Shown one piece after another: positions 1-6,638 of a stretch of 17,059 bases of DNA. Each line of letters opens with the position of its first letter. Positions within the stretch are counted from its first letter, which is position 1. Made by a program: the position numbers and the translations under genes. Source of the DNA: an uncultured Collinsella sp. (lineage in GTDB: Bacteria; Actinomycetota; Coriobacteriia; Coriobacteriales; Coriobacteriaceae); assembly GCA_900543615.1 (NCBI GenBank), contig UQSC01000034.1:1-17059 (forward strand). The letters run 5' to 3'. The notes below the pieces were generated by a model. It saw only the letters and a list, made by a program, of their open reading frames with translations. It ran no database searches and was not told the origin of the DNA.

Positions 1-44
1 CACAAGGCTATTCGTCGGCAGCGTCAGATGTGTATAAGAGACAG
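1..44 (+). other. Illumina Nextera adapter contamination (not genomic)
   Basis: Bases 12-44 are the Nextera Read 1 transposase adapter, ending in the 19-base Tn5 mosaic end AGATGTGTATAAGAGACAG at 26-44. Bases 4-11 (AAGGCTAT) occupy the i5 index position and, from memory, match Nextera XT index S520. Bases 1-3 (CAC) match the end of the P5 oligo. The whole segment is therefore library oligonucleotide left on a contig end, and genomic sequence begins at about 45. An open frame starting at the ATG at 28 inside the adapter would give the artefact N-terminus MCIRDR. Confidence 0.97.
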
Positions 45-72
45 GCTCAAGGATGATGGGGGTGGCGCGGCG

Positions 73-396
73 ATGAGGCGACGCCGACAGTCTGCCGTAT
101 ATAGTCCGGGTGGATGCGGGTGCGGTTTGCTGCTGCTTCCGGTCATCGCTGTGGGCATTGGCGTGATGTTTGTGCTTGCTGGGCTGGCTACGGCGGCACT
201 CGTACTGTTTATCACTGCTATCGGCGTGACGATTTGGCTTTATCGCAGTCGTGAGCAGCGCCGCGCCGACGGTAAGACCAATGTAGGATGGATTGCCTTT
301 TTGGTCATCGCCTACCTGCTGAGCATCAGCTATTTGGCCTTCTTTATTCTGTTGCTTGTGAGCACCTTTACCGGGGAATCCGTCACGGTGGGTTGA
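73..396 (+). CDS. Small multi-pass membrane protein, unknown function (5' end uncertain)
   Basis: I do not recognise the family. From the ATG at 73 the product is 107 residues. It starts with a basic stretch (MRRRRQ) and a Gly/Cys-rich segment (GGCGCG), then two hydrophobic helices at roughly residues 20-57, a charged cytoplasmic-type loop (RSREQRRADGK), and a long hydrophobic stretch at about 72-98 that could be one or two helices. The 73 start was chosen because a G-rich run (57-64) lies 8 bases upstream and because the longer frame begins inside adapter sequence. The frame stays open back to the adapter junction at 45, so the real gene could be longer and cut by the contig end. It lies upstream of the lipoprotein, regulator and kinase genes on the same strand and may belong with them. 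Confidence 0.6.
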   Translation: MRRRRQSAVYSPGGCGCGLLLLPVIAVGIGVMFVLAGLATAALVLFITAIGVTIWLYRSREQRRADGKTNVGWIAFLVIAYLLSISYLAFFILLLVSTFTGESVTVG

Positions 397-501
397 TGCA
401 CTGCCAACAGACGGTTGCGCAAAGTGCGTTTGCTCGGCGTTTGGATAACTGCATTGGCCGTTTACCGCAGCCTTAGCTCTCAGCTAATGAATTCAAGTTT
501 A

Positions 502-555
502 ATCCTTCCTACGATGTGCTGTGTGCCGGCACGGTAGCCGGATCGTAGGAAGGAT
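502..555 (+). promoter_or_regulatory. Hairpin sequestering the lipoprotein ribosome-binding site
   Basis: A perfect 14-base inverted repeat has ATCCTTCCTACGAT at 502-515 and ATCGTAGGAAGGAT at 542-555. The 26-base loop carries an inner hairpin, CCGGC (526-530) with GCCGG (537-541). The right arm contains the AGGAAGG ribosome site (547-553) of the lipoprotein gene, so in RNA the folded form would hide it. No U-run follows, which argues against a plain terminator. The same dyad in DNA could instead bind a protein. The structure is seen directly; the regulatory role is inferred. Confidence 0.6.
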
Positions 556-560
556 GCATG

Positions 561-1103
561 ATGAAAAAGCTTGAAAACGAAGTGCTGCTGAGCCGTCGCG
601 CTGCACTGGGCGCATTCGCCACCGTCGCCTTGGGGACTGCCGGTCTTCTTACCGGTTGTGGTAGCGATAAGGCGACCGTCACCGAGGACGCTGGCGATGG
701 CGACAAGAAGGAAGAGGCGAAGAAGGAAGAGCAGTCTACGACTGACCTGGCGGTTGGTGCGACGGTGACCACGGCTGCCGGTCTTTCCGTCGTTGTCGAT
801 TCCGTCCAGCCCGGCCTCACAAATTATGACGGTTCGACCATGACGGGCATTCACGTCACGTACGTCAACAATGGCGATGAGGGCGCAGATTACAACATCT
901 ACGACTGGAAGGGCGAGGACGCCAACGGCGCTCAGCAGAATCAGGGTTACTACAGCGAGGGCTCCGATGAGCTACAGTCTGGTACCCTTGCCGCTGGTGG
1001 CTCTGTGGCGGGCAATATCTACTTTGATGGCGATATCAAGAAGGCACTGTATTTTGCCAACATGTTTGATAAGTCTGCCACTGCAAGCTGGGTGTTGGCC
1101 TAG
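561..1103 (+). CDS. Tat-type lipoprotein with DUF4352-like domain
   Basis: Predicted 180-residue exported lipoprotein. The signal peptide holds a twin-arginine motif (SRRAALG, residues 11-17), a hydrophobic core and the lipobox LLTGC, with Cys33 as the lipidated residue. A charged Lys/Glu linker (about 45-60) follows, then a beta-rich domain of about 115 residues whose pattern (VGATVTTAAGLSVVVDSVQP, then a TGIHVTYVNNGDE segment) resembles DUF4352-type immunoglobulin-like domains of Gram-positive lipoproteins. Ligand and function are unknown. Three ATGs lie close together (554, 558, 561). The one at 561 is 7 bases after AGGAAGG; 558 is the alternative. The ribosome site lies in a strong hairpin arm. 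The HTH gene starts 39 bases downstream, so co-transcription is likely. Confidence 0.8.
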   Translation: MKKLENEVLLSRRAALGAFATVALGTAGLLTGCGSDKATVTEDAGDGDKKEEAKKEEQSTTDLAVGATVTTAAGLSVVVDSVQPGLTNYDGSTMTGIHVTYVNNGDEGADYNIYDWKGEDANGAQQNQGYYSEGSDELQSGTLAAGGSVAGNIYFDGDIKKALYFANMFDKSATASWVLA

Positions 1104-1142
1104 CATGTCGCTACCGTTGCGCCGTATGGGAGGTGAAGTCGT

Positions 1143-1565
1143 ATGCCCGATAAAAAGCTGACTGACGAGTTACTCAATGAGCTTCTCGACGCGCCAAACA
1201 TCGATGGCTATATCAAAGAACACGACTTTGCCGCCCCGTCGCTTTCGAACTACCTGAAGCAGCTACTGCAGGAAAAGGGCTTGGAGCGCTCGCGCGTGGT
1301 TCGTATGGCCGATCTCAATGAGACCTTTGGCTATCAGATTTTTACCGGTGCGCGGCATCCGAGCCGCAATAAGGTGCTGCAGATTGCCTTTGCGATGGCG
1401 CTGACGCTCAAAGAGACTAACCGTGCGCTGACGGCTGCCGGGGTAAGCGTCCTTAACTGCAAGGACCGCCGCGATGCGATTATCATCTTTTGCATCGATC
1501 GCGGGTGCAGCCTCCAAAAGGTCAACGAGGAGCTGTATCGCTTTGGCGAGGAGACGGTGAGTTAG
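1143..1565 (+). CDS. HTH (XRE-like) regulatory protein, kinase-linked
   Basis: 140-residue protein. An N-terminal helix (DELLNELLDAPNIDGYIKEH) is followed by a five-helix XRE/Cro-like fold at about residues 33-100. The putative turn-recognition region runs through RVVRMADLNETFGYQIFTGARHPS written here in two parts: RVVRMADLNETFGYQ and then IFTGARHPS. The sequence LQIAFAMALTLKETNRALTA matches the helix 4-5 packing usual in XRE domains. The C-terminal 40 residues (RRDAIIIFCIDRGCSLQKVNEELY) are probably also helical. GGGAGG at 1128-1133, 9 bases before the ATG, supports the start. The Ser/Thr kinase gene follows within 100 bases on the same strand. The pairing suggests the HTH protein could be a substrate or partner of the kinase, but this is inference. 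Confidence 0.78.
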   Translation: MPDKKLTDELLNELLDAPNIDGYIKEHDFAAPSLSNYLKQLLQEKGLERSRVVRMADLNETFGYQIFTGARHPSRNKVLQIAFAMALTLKETNRALTAAGVSVLNCKDRRDAIIIFCIDRGCSLQKVNEELYRFGEETVS

Positions 1566-1650
1566 CGGCTGATATCTGAGCCGGCGGAGCTGCCGAACAA
1601 CGATGCAAACGAACGGGGCGCGGATGCCATGGGGTGTCTGCGCCCTGCGC

Positions 1651-1656
1651 TATGAT
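1651..1656 (+). promoter_or_regulatory. Putative -10 box (TATGAT) of the kinase gene
   Basis: TATGAT lies 7 bases before the ATG at 1664, so transcription would begin at or next to that ATG and give a leaderless mRNA. No convincing -35 is visible. Confidence 0.4.
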
Positions 1657-1663
1657 GGAGGCT

Positions 1664-3037
1664 ATGGATACTCAGACCCCAACATATTCCGATGACGAGC
1701 TGACCGCAGCGCTTGCCGAGCACCTGGCGTCGCTCGATTGCGACGACAGCTATCGCGTGGAGCGTGTACTTAAGCGCTCGACCGTTGAAACAACCGAGCT
1801 CGTGTACTTTGAAGGAACCGGCGGTGGCTCGCTCGGCCCCTTTGTCCGTAAACGCATCGATGCTTCGGCTCAAATCGGCGGGGCATACGAGCGTCTGTTT
1901 GCCGTTCAGCGGGCAGGCAGGCGTTTTGAGCACCTGCCCAGAATCGTCGATTGTCGTCGTGTGGGCGACGAGCTCAACGTGGTTATGGAATACATCGAAG
2001 GGGAGACGCTCGGGGCGCTGGTGGACCGTCTGGGAGCCACCCCCGATTATGCGCGTGAATTGTATCCTGTCCTTTGCGACGCCGTGGGCGAGCTCCATGC
2101 CGGTTTTGCAATGGCGGGGGAGACGTCGGCGCCGGTGATCCATCGTGACCTCAAGCCGTCGAATATCATCGTGACGGGTGCCAACTATACGCCTGATGAC
2201 GGCCTGACGTTTTCATCGCTGGTGATTATCGACCTGGGGATCGCGCGCGTATGGCACGATGGCGCCGATGCCGACACCGTCAAGTTTGGCACGCGACCCT
2301 ATGCGCCGCCCGAGCAGTATGGGTTTGGGCAGACGAGCGTGCGAAGCGACGTCTACGCACTTGGCGCCCTGTTGTTCTTCTGCTTGACGGGAGTCGACCC
2401 TAAGCCAGGGCTCGACATGCGCGAGCAATGCGAGGCGCGCGGCATTCCCACTCCACTTGCCGATGCCGTCTGCATGTCGATGGCGCTCGACCCGGCCAAG
2501 CGTTTTGCGAGTGCGGAAGCGTTGGGACGGGCGACGCGCGCGGCATACGATCTGAGTCGCCCCGTGCGGCCTCCTGCGCCGCCTGTCCGAACTCCGGCCT
2601 CGGAGACGGTGTTGACGCCCCAAGGGCTCCAGAACCCCGCAGGGCCTCCTGGCCCTGCCGCCTCCGCTGCATGCGGCCTGCTCTCTCGCGTTTCGGAGTC
2701 TCTGGGCCGCATTTGGAATACGCTCGTCTGCTTCTCGCTGCTTGTGTTCTTTGCCGGAAGTCACTTTGCCGTCTTTCACCCCACCGGAGCAAACCAAAGC
2801 TACCCGACGTGGCTTCTCATAATCGAGTATTTTTTTGTCGATGGCCTTATGGTGCTTATGCATTTCGCACTGCTCGATAAGCGCCGTCTTCGTCGGCGAT
2901 TCGCACTGCTCGACAGCTATCGCGGCAAGAAACTCGCGAAACTCTGGCTCAAGGCATTGGGTGTGCTGCTCCTATGCATGATTGTCATAGTCGCGGTTGC
3001 CAATGCGACCGGCGTCGTCGATACCTCCGCTACCTAA
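1664..3037 (+). CDS. Membrane-anchored Ser/Thr protein kinase (PknB/Hanks type)
   Basis: 457 residues from ATG 1664. Kinase signatures in order: the VAIK-equivalent Lys63 in FVRKRI, catalytic loop HRDLKPSN (His160, Asp162), the metal-binding DLG (Asp190, in place of DFG), and the activation segment GTRPYAPPEQYG followed by SVRSDVYALGALLF (subdomain IX). The glycine-rich loop is not recognisable: LKRSTVETTELVYF occupies its place. After a Pro-rich juxtamembrane linker come three hydrophobic segments near the C-terminus (VCFSLLVFFAGSHFAVF, LLIIEYFFVDGLMVLMHFAL, LGVLLLCMIVIVAVA), so the catalytic domain should face the cytoplasm. No extracellular PASTA repeats are present, which differs from PknB/StkP. 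A GTG at 1634 and ATGs at 1652 and 1655 are alternative starts. None has a well-spaced ribosome site, and GGAGG at 1657-1661 is only 2 bases from 1664. Confidence 0.85.
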   Translation: MDTQTPTYSDDELTAALAEHLASLDCDDSYRVERVLKRSTVETTELVYFEGTGGGSLGPFVRKRIDASAQIGGAYERLFAVQRAGRRFEHLPRIVDCRRVGDELNVVMEYIEGETLGALVDRLGATPDYARELYPVLCDAVGELHAGFAMAGETSAPVIHRDLKPSNIIVTGANYTPDDGLTFSSLVIIDLGIARVWHDGADADTVKFGTRPYAPPEQYGFGQTSVRSDVYALGALLFFCLTGVDPKPGLDMREQCEARGIPTPLADAVCMSMALDPAKRFASAEALGRATRAAYDLSRPVRPPAPPVRTPASETVLTPQGLQNPAGPPGPAASAACGLLSRVSESLGRIWNTLVCFSLLVFFAGSHFAVFHPTGANQSYPTWLLIIEYFFVDGLMVLMHFALLDKRRLRRRFALLDSYRGKKLAKLWLKALGVLLLCMIVIVAVANATGVVDTSAT

Positions 3038-3041
3038 AAGA

Positions 3042-3064
3042 AAAGGACCCCATTGGGGCCCTTT
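3042..3064. terminator. Convergent (bidirectional) terminator
   Basis: AAAGGACCCC, loop ATT, GGGGCCCTTT forms a 10-pair stem with one mismatch. It is A-rich on the left and T-rich on the right, so it can serve both strands. It lies between the kinase stop and the stop of the convergent wall-hydrolase gene. Confidence 0.75.
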
Positions 3065-3074
3065 GCAGTTGCAC

Positions 3075-4208
3075 TTAGATGCGGTTCATCTGAGCGGCGA
3101 CTTTGTTGTACCAGTCCTGCCACGTGGGCGGGCAGTACTTTTTGGCCGCTGCCGGGGTAAGGGTGGAGCCGTAGTTGGCGCCCAGATAGGCAACGTGGGC
3201 GGAGATGCCCTCGCTCCAGCTGCCAAAGCTGCGCCAACCGCCGCCGCGGGCACTCCAGCCCCAGGCGTTGTAAGAATTGGCGCAATAAGCACCCTTGGTG
3301 CTCTCGATGCAGGCGATGGCGGGGGACCAACGGGGGTCGACACCGGTATTCCAAGCGGCGACGGCAAAGTTATAGCCCTGGCCTGCCATGGGGGAGCCGG
3401 CGAGATAATTGTCGATGCGGCTCGTCCACTCATTAATGAACGAATCGTAATCGGAGCTACCGGTATTGGCGTTGTTCACCGTGGTGTCGATGGTGGTGTT
3501 GGTGTTAGTGGCCTGGCTGCTGGAATTGCTGCCGCTCACGCCCTCGCCCGAGAGCTTCTCAGCGGCAGCGGCCTTATCGGCCTCAAGCTTGGCAAGCTCG
3601 GCGGCATTTTCCTGCTCGGCTTTTGCCTGTGCCTCGCTGCGGAGCTGCTGGGCCTGCGCCAGCGCATCCTCGGCATTTTTCTGCTCTGCCTCAAGCTGAG
3701 ACTTGGCCTGCTGGAGCTCAGCCTTGTTCTGTTCGAGTTCGGTTTGCATGTTATTGAGCTGTTCGATCTCGTCGACGCTCGAGCTCGTGATCTGGTTGGT
3801 GTATTTGCAGGTCGTGATGAACTCACCCAGGCTCTGCGCGTTGACCAGGAAGCTCACGATGGGGTTGGTGCCCTTCTGATACTTATACAGATCGCGCATG
3901 GCGGAGCTTGCCTTGGCCTGCTGCTCGGGAAGCTTAGCCTCGATTTCCTCGATGCTTGCCTCATTGGAGTCAATCTGCTTTTGCAGGTCATCGAGTTTGG
4001 TGCGGGCGTCGTTGTAGGCGCTCGTGGCGGCTTCGATCTTCTGCTGGGCTGCGGAAAGCTGGTCCTGCGTTGCCTGCGAGGCGGCATACGCCGCAACGGG
4101 GGAGAGCATCGGCGTGGCCGTCAGCGCAACGGCGAGCGCGGCGCTCGTGATGATACGAGCCGGCTTCGACGCAATGAGCGCTGCGGTGCGATGATTCGAA
4201 TGCTGCAT
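3075..4208 (-). CDS. Secreted coiled-coil peptidoglycan hydrolase (lysozyme-like)
   Basis: 377 residues from the ATG at 4208, chosen because AGAGGG lies 5 bases upstream; the longer frame begins with TTG at 4223 and is less likely. An N-terminal signal peptide ends near AAYAA (about residue 43). A long Ala/Glu/Gln coiled coil spans about 45-230, of the type seen in PcsB/CwlO-like wall enzymes. A Ser/Asn/Thr-rich linker follows. The C-terminal domain (about 265-377) has a lysozyme/transglycosylase-like layout: candidate catalytic Glu302 in IACIES, then NAWGW, then WSEGISAHVAYL. It is predicted to cut septal or side-wall glycan. The coiled coil may keep it inactive until a partner (FtsEX-like in known systems) releases it. 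The exact bond cleaved is not certain. Confidence 0.82.
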   Translation of the reverse strand: MQHSNHRTAALIASKPARIITSAALAVALTATPMLSPVAAYAASQATQDQLSAAQQKIEAATSAYNDARTKLDDLQKQIDSNEASIEEIEAKLPEQQAKASSAMRDLYKYQKGTNPIVSFLVNAQSLGEFITTCKYTNQITSSSVDEIEQLNNMQTELEQNKAELQQAKSQLEAEQKNAEDALAQAQQLRSEAQAKAEQENAAELAKLEADKAAAAEKLSGEGVSGSNSSSQATNTNTTIDTTVNNANTGSSDYDSFINEWTSRIDNYLAGSPMAGQGYNFAVAAWNTGVDPRWSPAIACIESTKGAYCANSYNAWGWSARGGGWRSFGSWSEGISAHVAYLGANYGSTLTPAAAKKYCPPTWQDWYNKVAAQMNRI

Positions 4209-4250
4209 CCAGTCCCTCTGCAATCAATCGTAGGTTATGGTTCGAACGGT

Positions 4251-4309
4251 ATTCTACTACTGCTTTCGACCTCAACTTGAACCTTAAAGGTCCCAAAGGG
4301 TCAAGTTGA
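4251..4309 (-). promoter_or_regulatory. Hydrolase promoter with overlapping dyad
   Basis: On the minus strand a TAGAAT -10 candidate lies at 4256-4251. Just upstream, TCAACTTGA (4272-4280) and TCAAGTTGA (4301-4309) form a perfect 9-base inverted repeat, extended by CCTT/AAGG (4282-4285 with 4296-4299). The promoter-proximal arm covers the expected -35 position, as expected of an operator, although the dyad could also fold in RNA. Related sequences (ACTTGAGG at 4310-4317, GTTCAACTTTAACG at 4365-4378) lie nearby. Confidence 0.4.
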
Positions 4310-4408
4310 ACTTGAGGCTTTGGCTTTGACCTGCAGTTATGATGAATTGTTGAGAAACCATAGAGTTCAACTTTAACGTTACGGAGCTCTGTTTGAGAGG
4401 AGTTTTGG

Positions 4409-4443
4409 GCTGTAAAAGCCATCTCAACATGGGGTTTTACAGC
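4409..4443 (-). terminator. Inverted repeat at the end of the MOSC gene
   Basis: GCTGTAAAA (4409-4417) pairs perfectly with TTTTACAGC (4435-4443), with an inner CCAT/ATGG pairing. The outer arm touches the stop codon of the MOSC gene. This looks like a stem-loop terminator or mRNA end-protecting hairpin, but no U-run follows on the minus strand, so efficiency is doubtful. Confidence 0.45.
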
Positions 4444-5075
4444 TACAGCGCGCCCTTCTGGCGAGCCTGCTCAATCTCTTCGAGGGCCTCGGCGGGGGTG
4501 AACGAACAGGTGCCGTCGCCGAGTTTGACTACCCGGATATCGTCGCCGGTATGGACCTCTCCGCCCTTTAGTACCACGCCAAAAACGCCCTCGTGGGGAA
4601 AGATGCAGTCGCCAGCGAGATAGTAGATGGCGCAACGGGTGTGGCAGACCTTGCCGATTTGGCTGATTTCGACGAGCACGTCGCTTCCAAGCTTGAGCTG
4701 TGTGCCCAAGGGGAGCGAGAGTAGATTGATGCCCTGGGTGGTGAAGTTTTCTCCAAAGTCACCCTCGTGTACGTCGAGCCCGCGTGCCTGCGCCGTCTGG
4801 ATGGACTCCGCGGCTAAAAAAGAGACCTGGCGGTGCCAATGTCCGGCGTGCGCATCGGTGGCGAGACCAAATTGCTCTATAACGGTGTCGCGTCCATCGG
4901 CGACGGGCGACTTGCGCGTGCCCTTGTGTGCCGACGTGTTGATCGAGACGATGCGGGCGGGTCCTTCGTAGGCGTCGTTTGCCGTGCACAGGGGAGCGGT
5001 CGCTTTCGCACGTTCCGCCAGCTCGCGCTTCGCAGCATTGAAGATGGGATTATCGGTCGGATGGTCTTGGGGCAC
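4443..5075 (-). CDS. MOSC-domain protein
   Basis: 210 residues from a GTG start; AAAGG lies about 9-10 bases upstream. The MOSC fold (molybdenum cofactor sulfurase C-terminal, also found in YiiM-like proteins) spans about residues 40-195. Family features are GHWHRQVSFLAAESI, GDFGENFTTQGINLLSLPLG, and the conserved Cys motif GKVCHTRC (Cys144, Cys148), followed by GVFGVVLKGGEVHTGDDI. MOSC proteins bind or carry sulfur for the molybdenum cofactor or act in related reductive detoxification. Single-domain versions like this one often have unknown substrates. No other molybdenum cofactor gene lies in the window. Confidence 0.85.
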   Translation of the reverse strand: MPQDHPTDNPIFNAAKRELAERAKATAPLCTANDAYEGPARIVSINTSAHKGTRKSPVADGRDTVIEQFGLATDAHAGHWHRQVSFLAAESIQTAQARGLDVHEGDFGENFTTQGINLLSLPLGTQLKLGSDVLVEISQIGKVCHTRCAIYYLAGDCIFPHEGVFGVVLKGGEVHTGDDIRVVKLGDGTCSFTPAEALEEIEQARQKGAL

Positions 5076-5136
5076 GTGTGCGCCTTTCGCTCGAGGATGT
5101 CAATACGCTGAATCCTACAACAATGGTAGGTTCATT

Positions 5137-5276
5137 GCCCATTGTCATACAACGGTGAGCGCCGTCTTCGTGCTGGACGATTACATCGATTGCCATAGAT
5201 ACGGTGGAGCTTTGGGCGCCGGCGGCTTGGCACGCTAAAATAAATCAGTTGCGCAAAGACCGCCCATTGTGTGGGC
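5137..5276. repeat. GCCCATTGT repeats upstream of the D-Asp ligase gene
   Basis: The 9-mer GCCCATTGT occurs at 5137-5145 and 5262-5270. The second copy lies in the short palindrome GCCCA-TTGTG-TGGGC (5262-5276). An inverted partial copy, ACAATGG, lies at 5120-5126. They flank the putative ligase promoter and may be regulator half-sites; no function can be assigned. Confidence 0.3.
5212..5256 (+). promoter_or_regulatory. Putative D-Asp ligase promoter with TTGCGCAA palindrome
   Basis: A -10 candidate TAAAAT (5236-5241) has a weak TTGGGC -35 (5212-5217) at 18-base spacing. The palindrome TTGCGCAA (5249-5256) lies 7 bases after the -10, over the expected start point. The same palindrome is placed similarly at the racemase promoter. 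Confidence 0.45.
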
Positions 5277-5297
5277 AGTTCATGATAGGAAGTTTCC

Positions 5298-6554
5298 ATG
5301 GCATTGCAATTTACAGAGCGCGAGTTCATTCCCGTGCTGCTCGGTGGCGACATCAATGCTTATTCGGTGGCGCGCGCCTTCTACGAGGAGTACCAGGTCA
5401 AGAGTCTGGTCTTTGGCAAGTATCAGACGGGTCCCGCGTACCGCAGCCAGATTATCGACTACACGCCCAACGTGGATATCGACACCATGCCCGTGATGCT
5501 CAAAACCGTCAACGGCATTGCCCAAGCGCATGCCGACAAGACGATTGTCCTTGTGGGCTGTGGCGACAACTATGTCGCTCTCGTGGCTCAAGCCAAGGAT
5601 GCTCATGAGCTGGCGGATAACATCGTCGCTCCCTACGCGCCCTACAGCATGCTCGAGCAGTGCCAGAAGAAGGAGATCTTCTACGAGCTGTGCGAGAAGC
5701 ACGGTGTGCCCTATCCGCACACGTTTACCTTCACCATGGCGATGCTCAGCGCTCAGGGTGAGGCTCCCGCCGAGGTGCTCGACCAGATCGACTTCCCCTT
5801 CCCGATGATTCTGAAGCCCTCTGACGGCATCATGTGGTGGCAGCACGAGTTCGAGGGCCAGAAGAAGGCCTATGAGATTGCCGACCGCGCCGAGCTGGAA
5901 CAGGTCATTCGCGATTCGTATGCCAGCGGCTACACCGACGACCTGATCTTGCAGGATCGCGTGCCCGGCAACGACGAGTACATGCGCGTGCTCACTAGCT
6001 ATTCCGACCGCAACGGCAAGGTGCGCATGATGTGCCTGGGCCATGTGCTGCTCGAGGAGCATCAGCCCCACGGTGTCGGCAACCATGCCTGCATCATCAC
6101 TGAGCCCAACGACGAGCTCATGGGCGGCGTGCGCAAGTTGCTCGAGGACCTTCACTTTGTGGGCTATTCCAACTTTGACGTTAAGTACGACGAGCGCGAC
6201 GGCTCGTTTAAGTTCTTCGATTTCAACACGCGCCAGGGCCGCAGCAACTACTACGTTACCAACAGCGGCTTTAACGTTGCCAAGTATGTGGTGGACGAGT
6301 ATGTGTTCAACCGTCCGTTTGAGCCGGAGTTTGTGACGGCTCAGGACGAGGCCCTGTGGATGGTCGTCCCCATGGGCGTCGTCGACAAGTACGTCAAGGA
6401 TCCCGAGCTGCGCGCTAAGGTGCATCGCCTGGACAAGGAAGGCAAGGGCGCCGACCCTTCGTTTATGAAGGGCGACTTTGTCTTTAACCGCTGGCTGCGC
6501 ATGTGGCACACCAAGCTGCGCCACTTTAAGCTGTTCAAGACGTATTACAAGTAG
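5298..6554 (+). CDS. ATP-grasp ligase, D-aspartate ligase (Aslfm-like)
   Basis: 418 residues, close in length and in my recollection of sequence to the D-aspartate ligase of Enterococcus faecium. That enzyme activates the beta-carboxyl of D-Asp with ATP and attaches it to the Lys side chain of the UDP-MurNAc-pentapeptide precursor in the cytoplasm. Shared landmarks are the opening EFIPVLLGGDINAYSVARAF, YSMLEQC, FYELCEKHGVPYP, FPMILKPSD, VPGNDEYMRVL, RMMCLGH, and the metal-binding FFDFNTRQGRSNYYV (Asp308, Asn310). AGGA at 5287-5290, 7 bases before the ATG, supports the start. The racemase that would supply D-Asp follows 84 bases downstream. The acceptor residue in this organism's wall (Lys, Orn or other) cannot be read from the sequence. 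Confidence 0.82.
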   Translation: MALQFTEREFIPVLLGGDINAYSVARAFYEEYQVKSLVFGKYQTGPAYRSQIIDYTPNVDIDTMPVMLKTVNGIAQAHADKTIVLVGCGDNYVALVAQAKDAHELADNIVAPYAPYSMLEQCQKKEIFYELCEKHGVPYPHTFTFTMAMLSAQGEAPAEVLDQIDFPFPMILKPSDGIMWWQHEFEGQKKAYEIADRAELEQVIRDSYASGYTDDLILQDRVPGNDEYMRVLTSYSDRNGKVRMMCLGHVLLEEHQPHGVGNHACIITEPNDELMGGVRKLLEDLHFVGYSNFDVKYDERDGSFKFFDFNTRQGRSNYYVTNSGFNVAKYVVDEYVFNRPFEPEFVTAQDEALWMVVPMGVVDKYVKDPELRAKVHRLDKEGKGADPSFMKGDFVFNRWLRMWHTKLRHFKLFKTYYK

Positions 6555-6596
6555 ATGAGCGCGGCGCCCGTCCGGTTTGCATCGGGCGGGCGCGGG

Positions 6597-6618
6597 TATG
6601 ATACGCGCAATTGCGCAA
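6597..6618 (+). promoter_or_regulatory. Putative racemase promoter and palindromic operator
   Basis: TATGAT (6597-6602) fits a -10 box with no clear -35. Eight bases later lies TTGCGCAA (6611-6618), overlapping a perfect 12-base palindrome GCGCAATTGCGC (6605-6616). The placement mirrors that at the ligase promoter, so one regulator could act on both genes. Confidence 0.45.
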
Positions 6619-6638
6619 GCGTCACCAAGGAGGCGGCG

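Noticed and set aside
28..72. N-terminal extension of the first gene from ATG 28
   Set aside because: The ATG lies in Nextera adapter sequence; the peptide MCIRDR is a known artefact.
2997..4280. 427-codon plus-strand open frame
   Set aside because: Antisense to the wall hydrolase, which has a signal peptide, coiled coil and catalytic domain.
5098..5103. Consensus -35 TTGACA on the minus strand before the MOSC gene
   Set aside because: At 17 bases spacing the -10 would fall on CACACG at the start codon, so it does not make a usable promoter.
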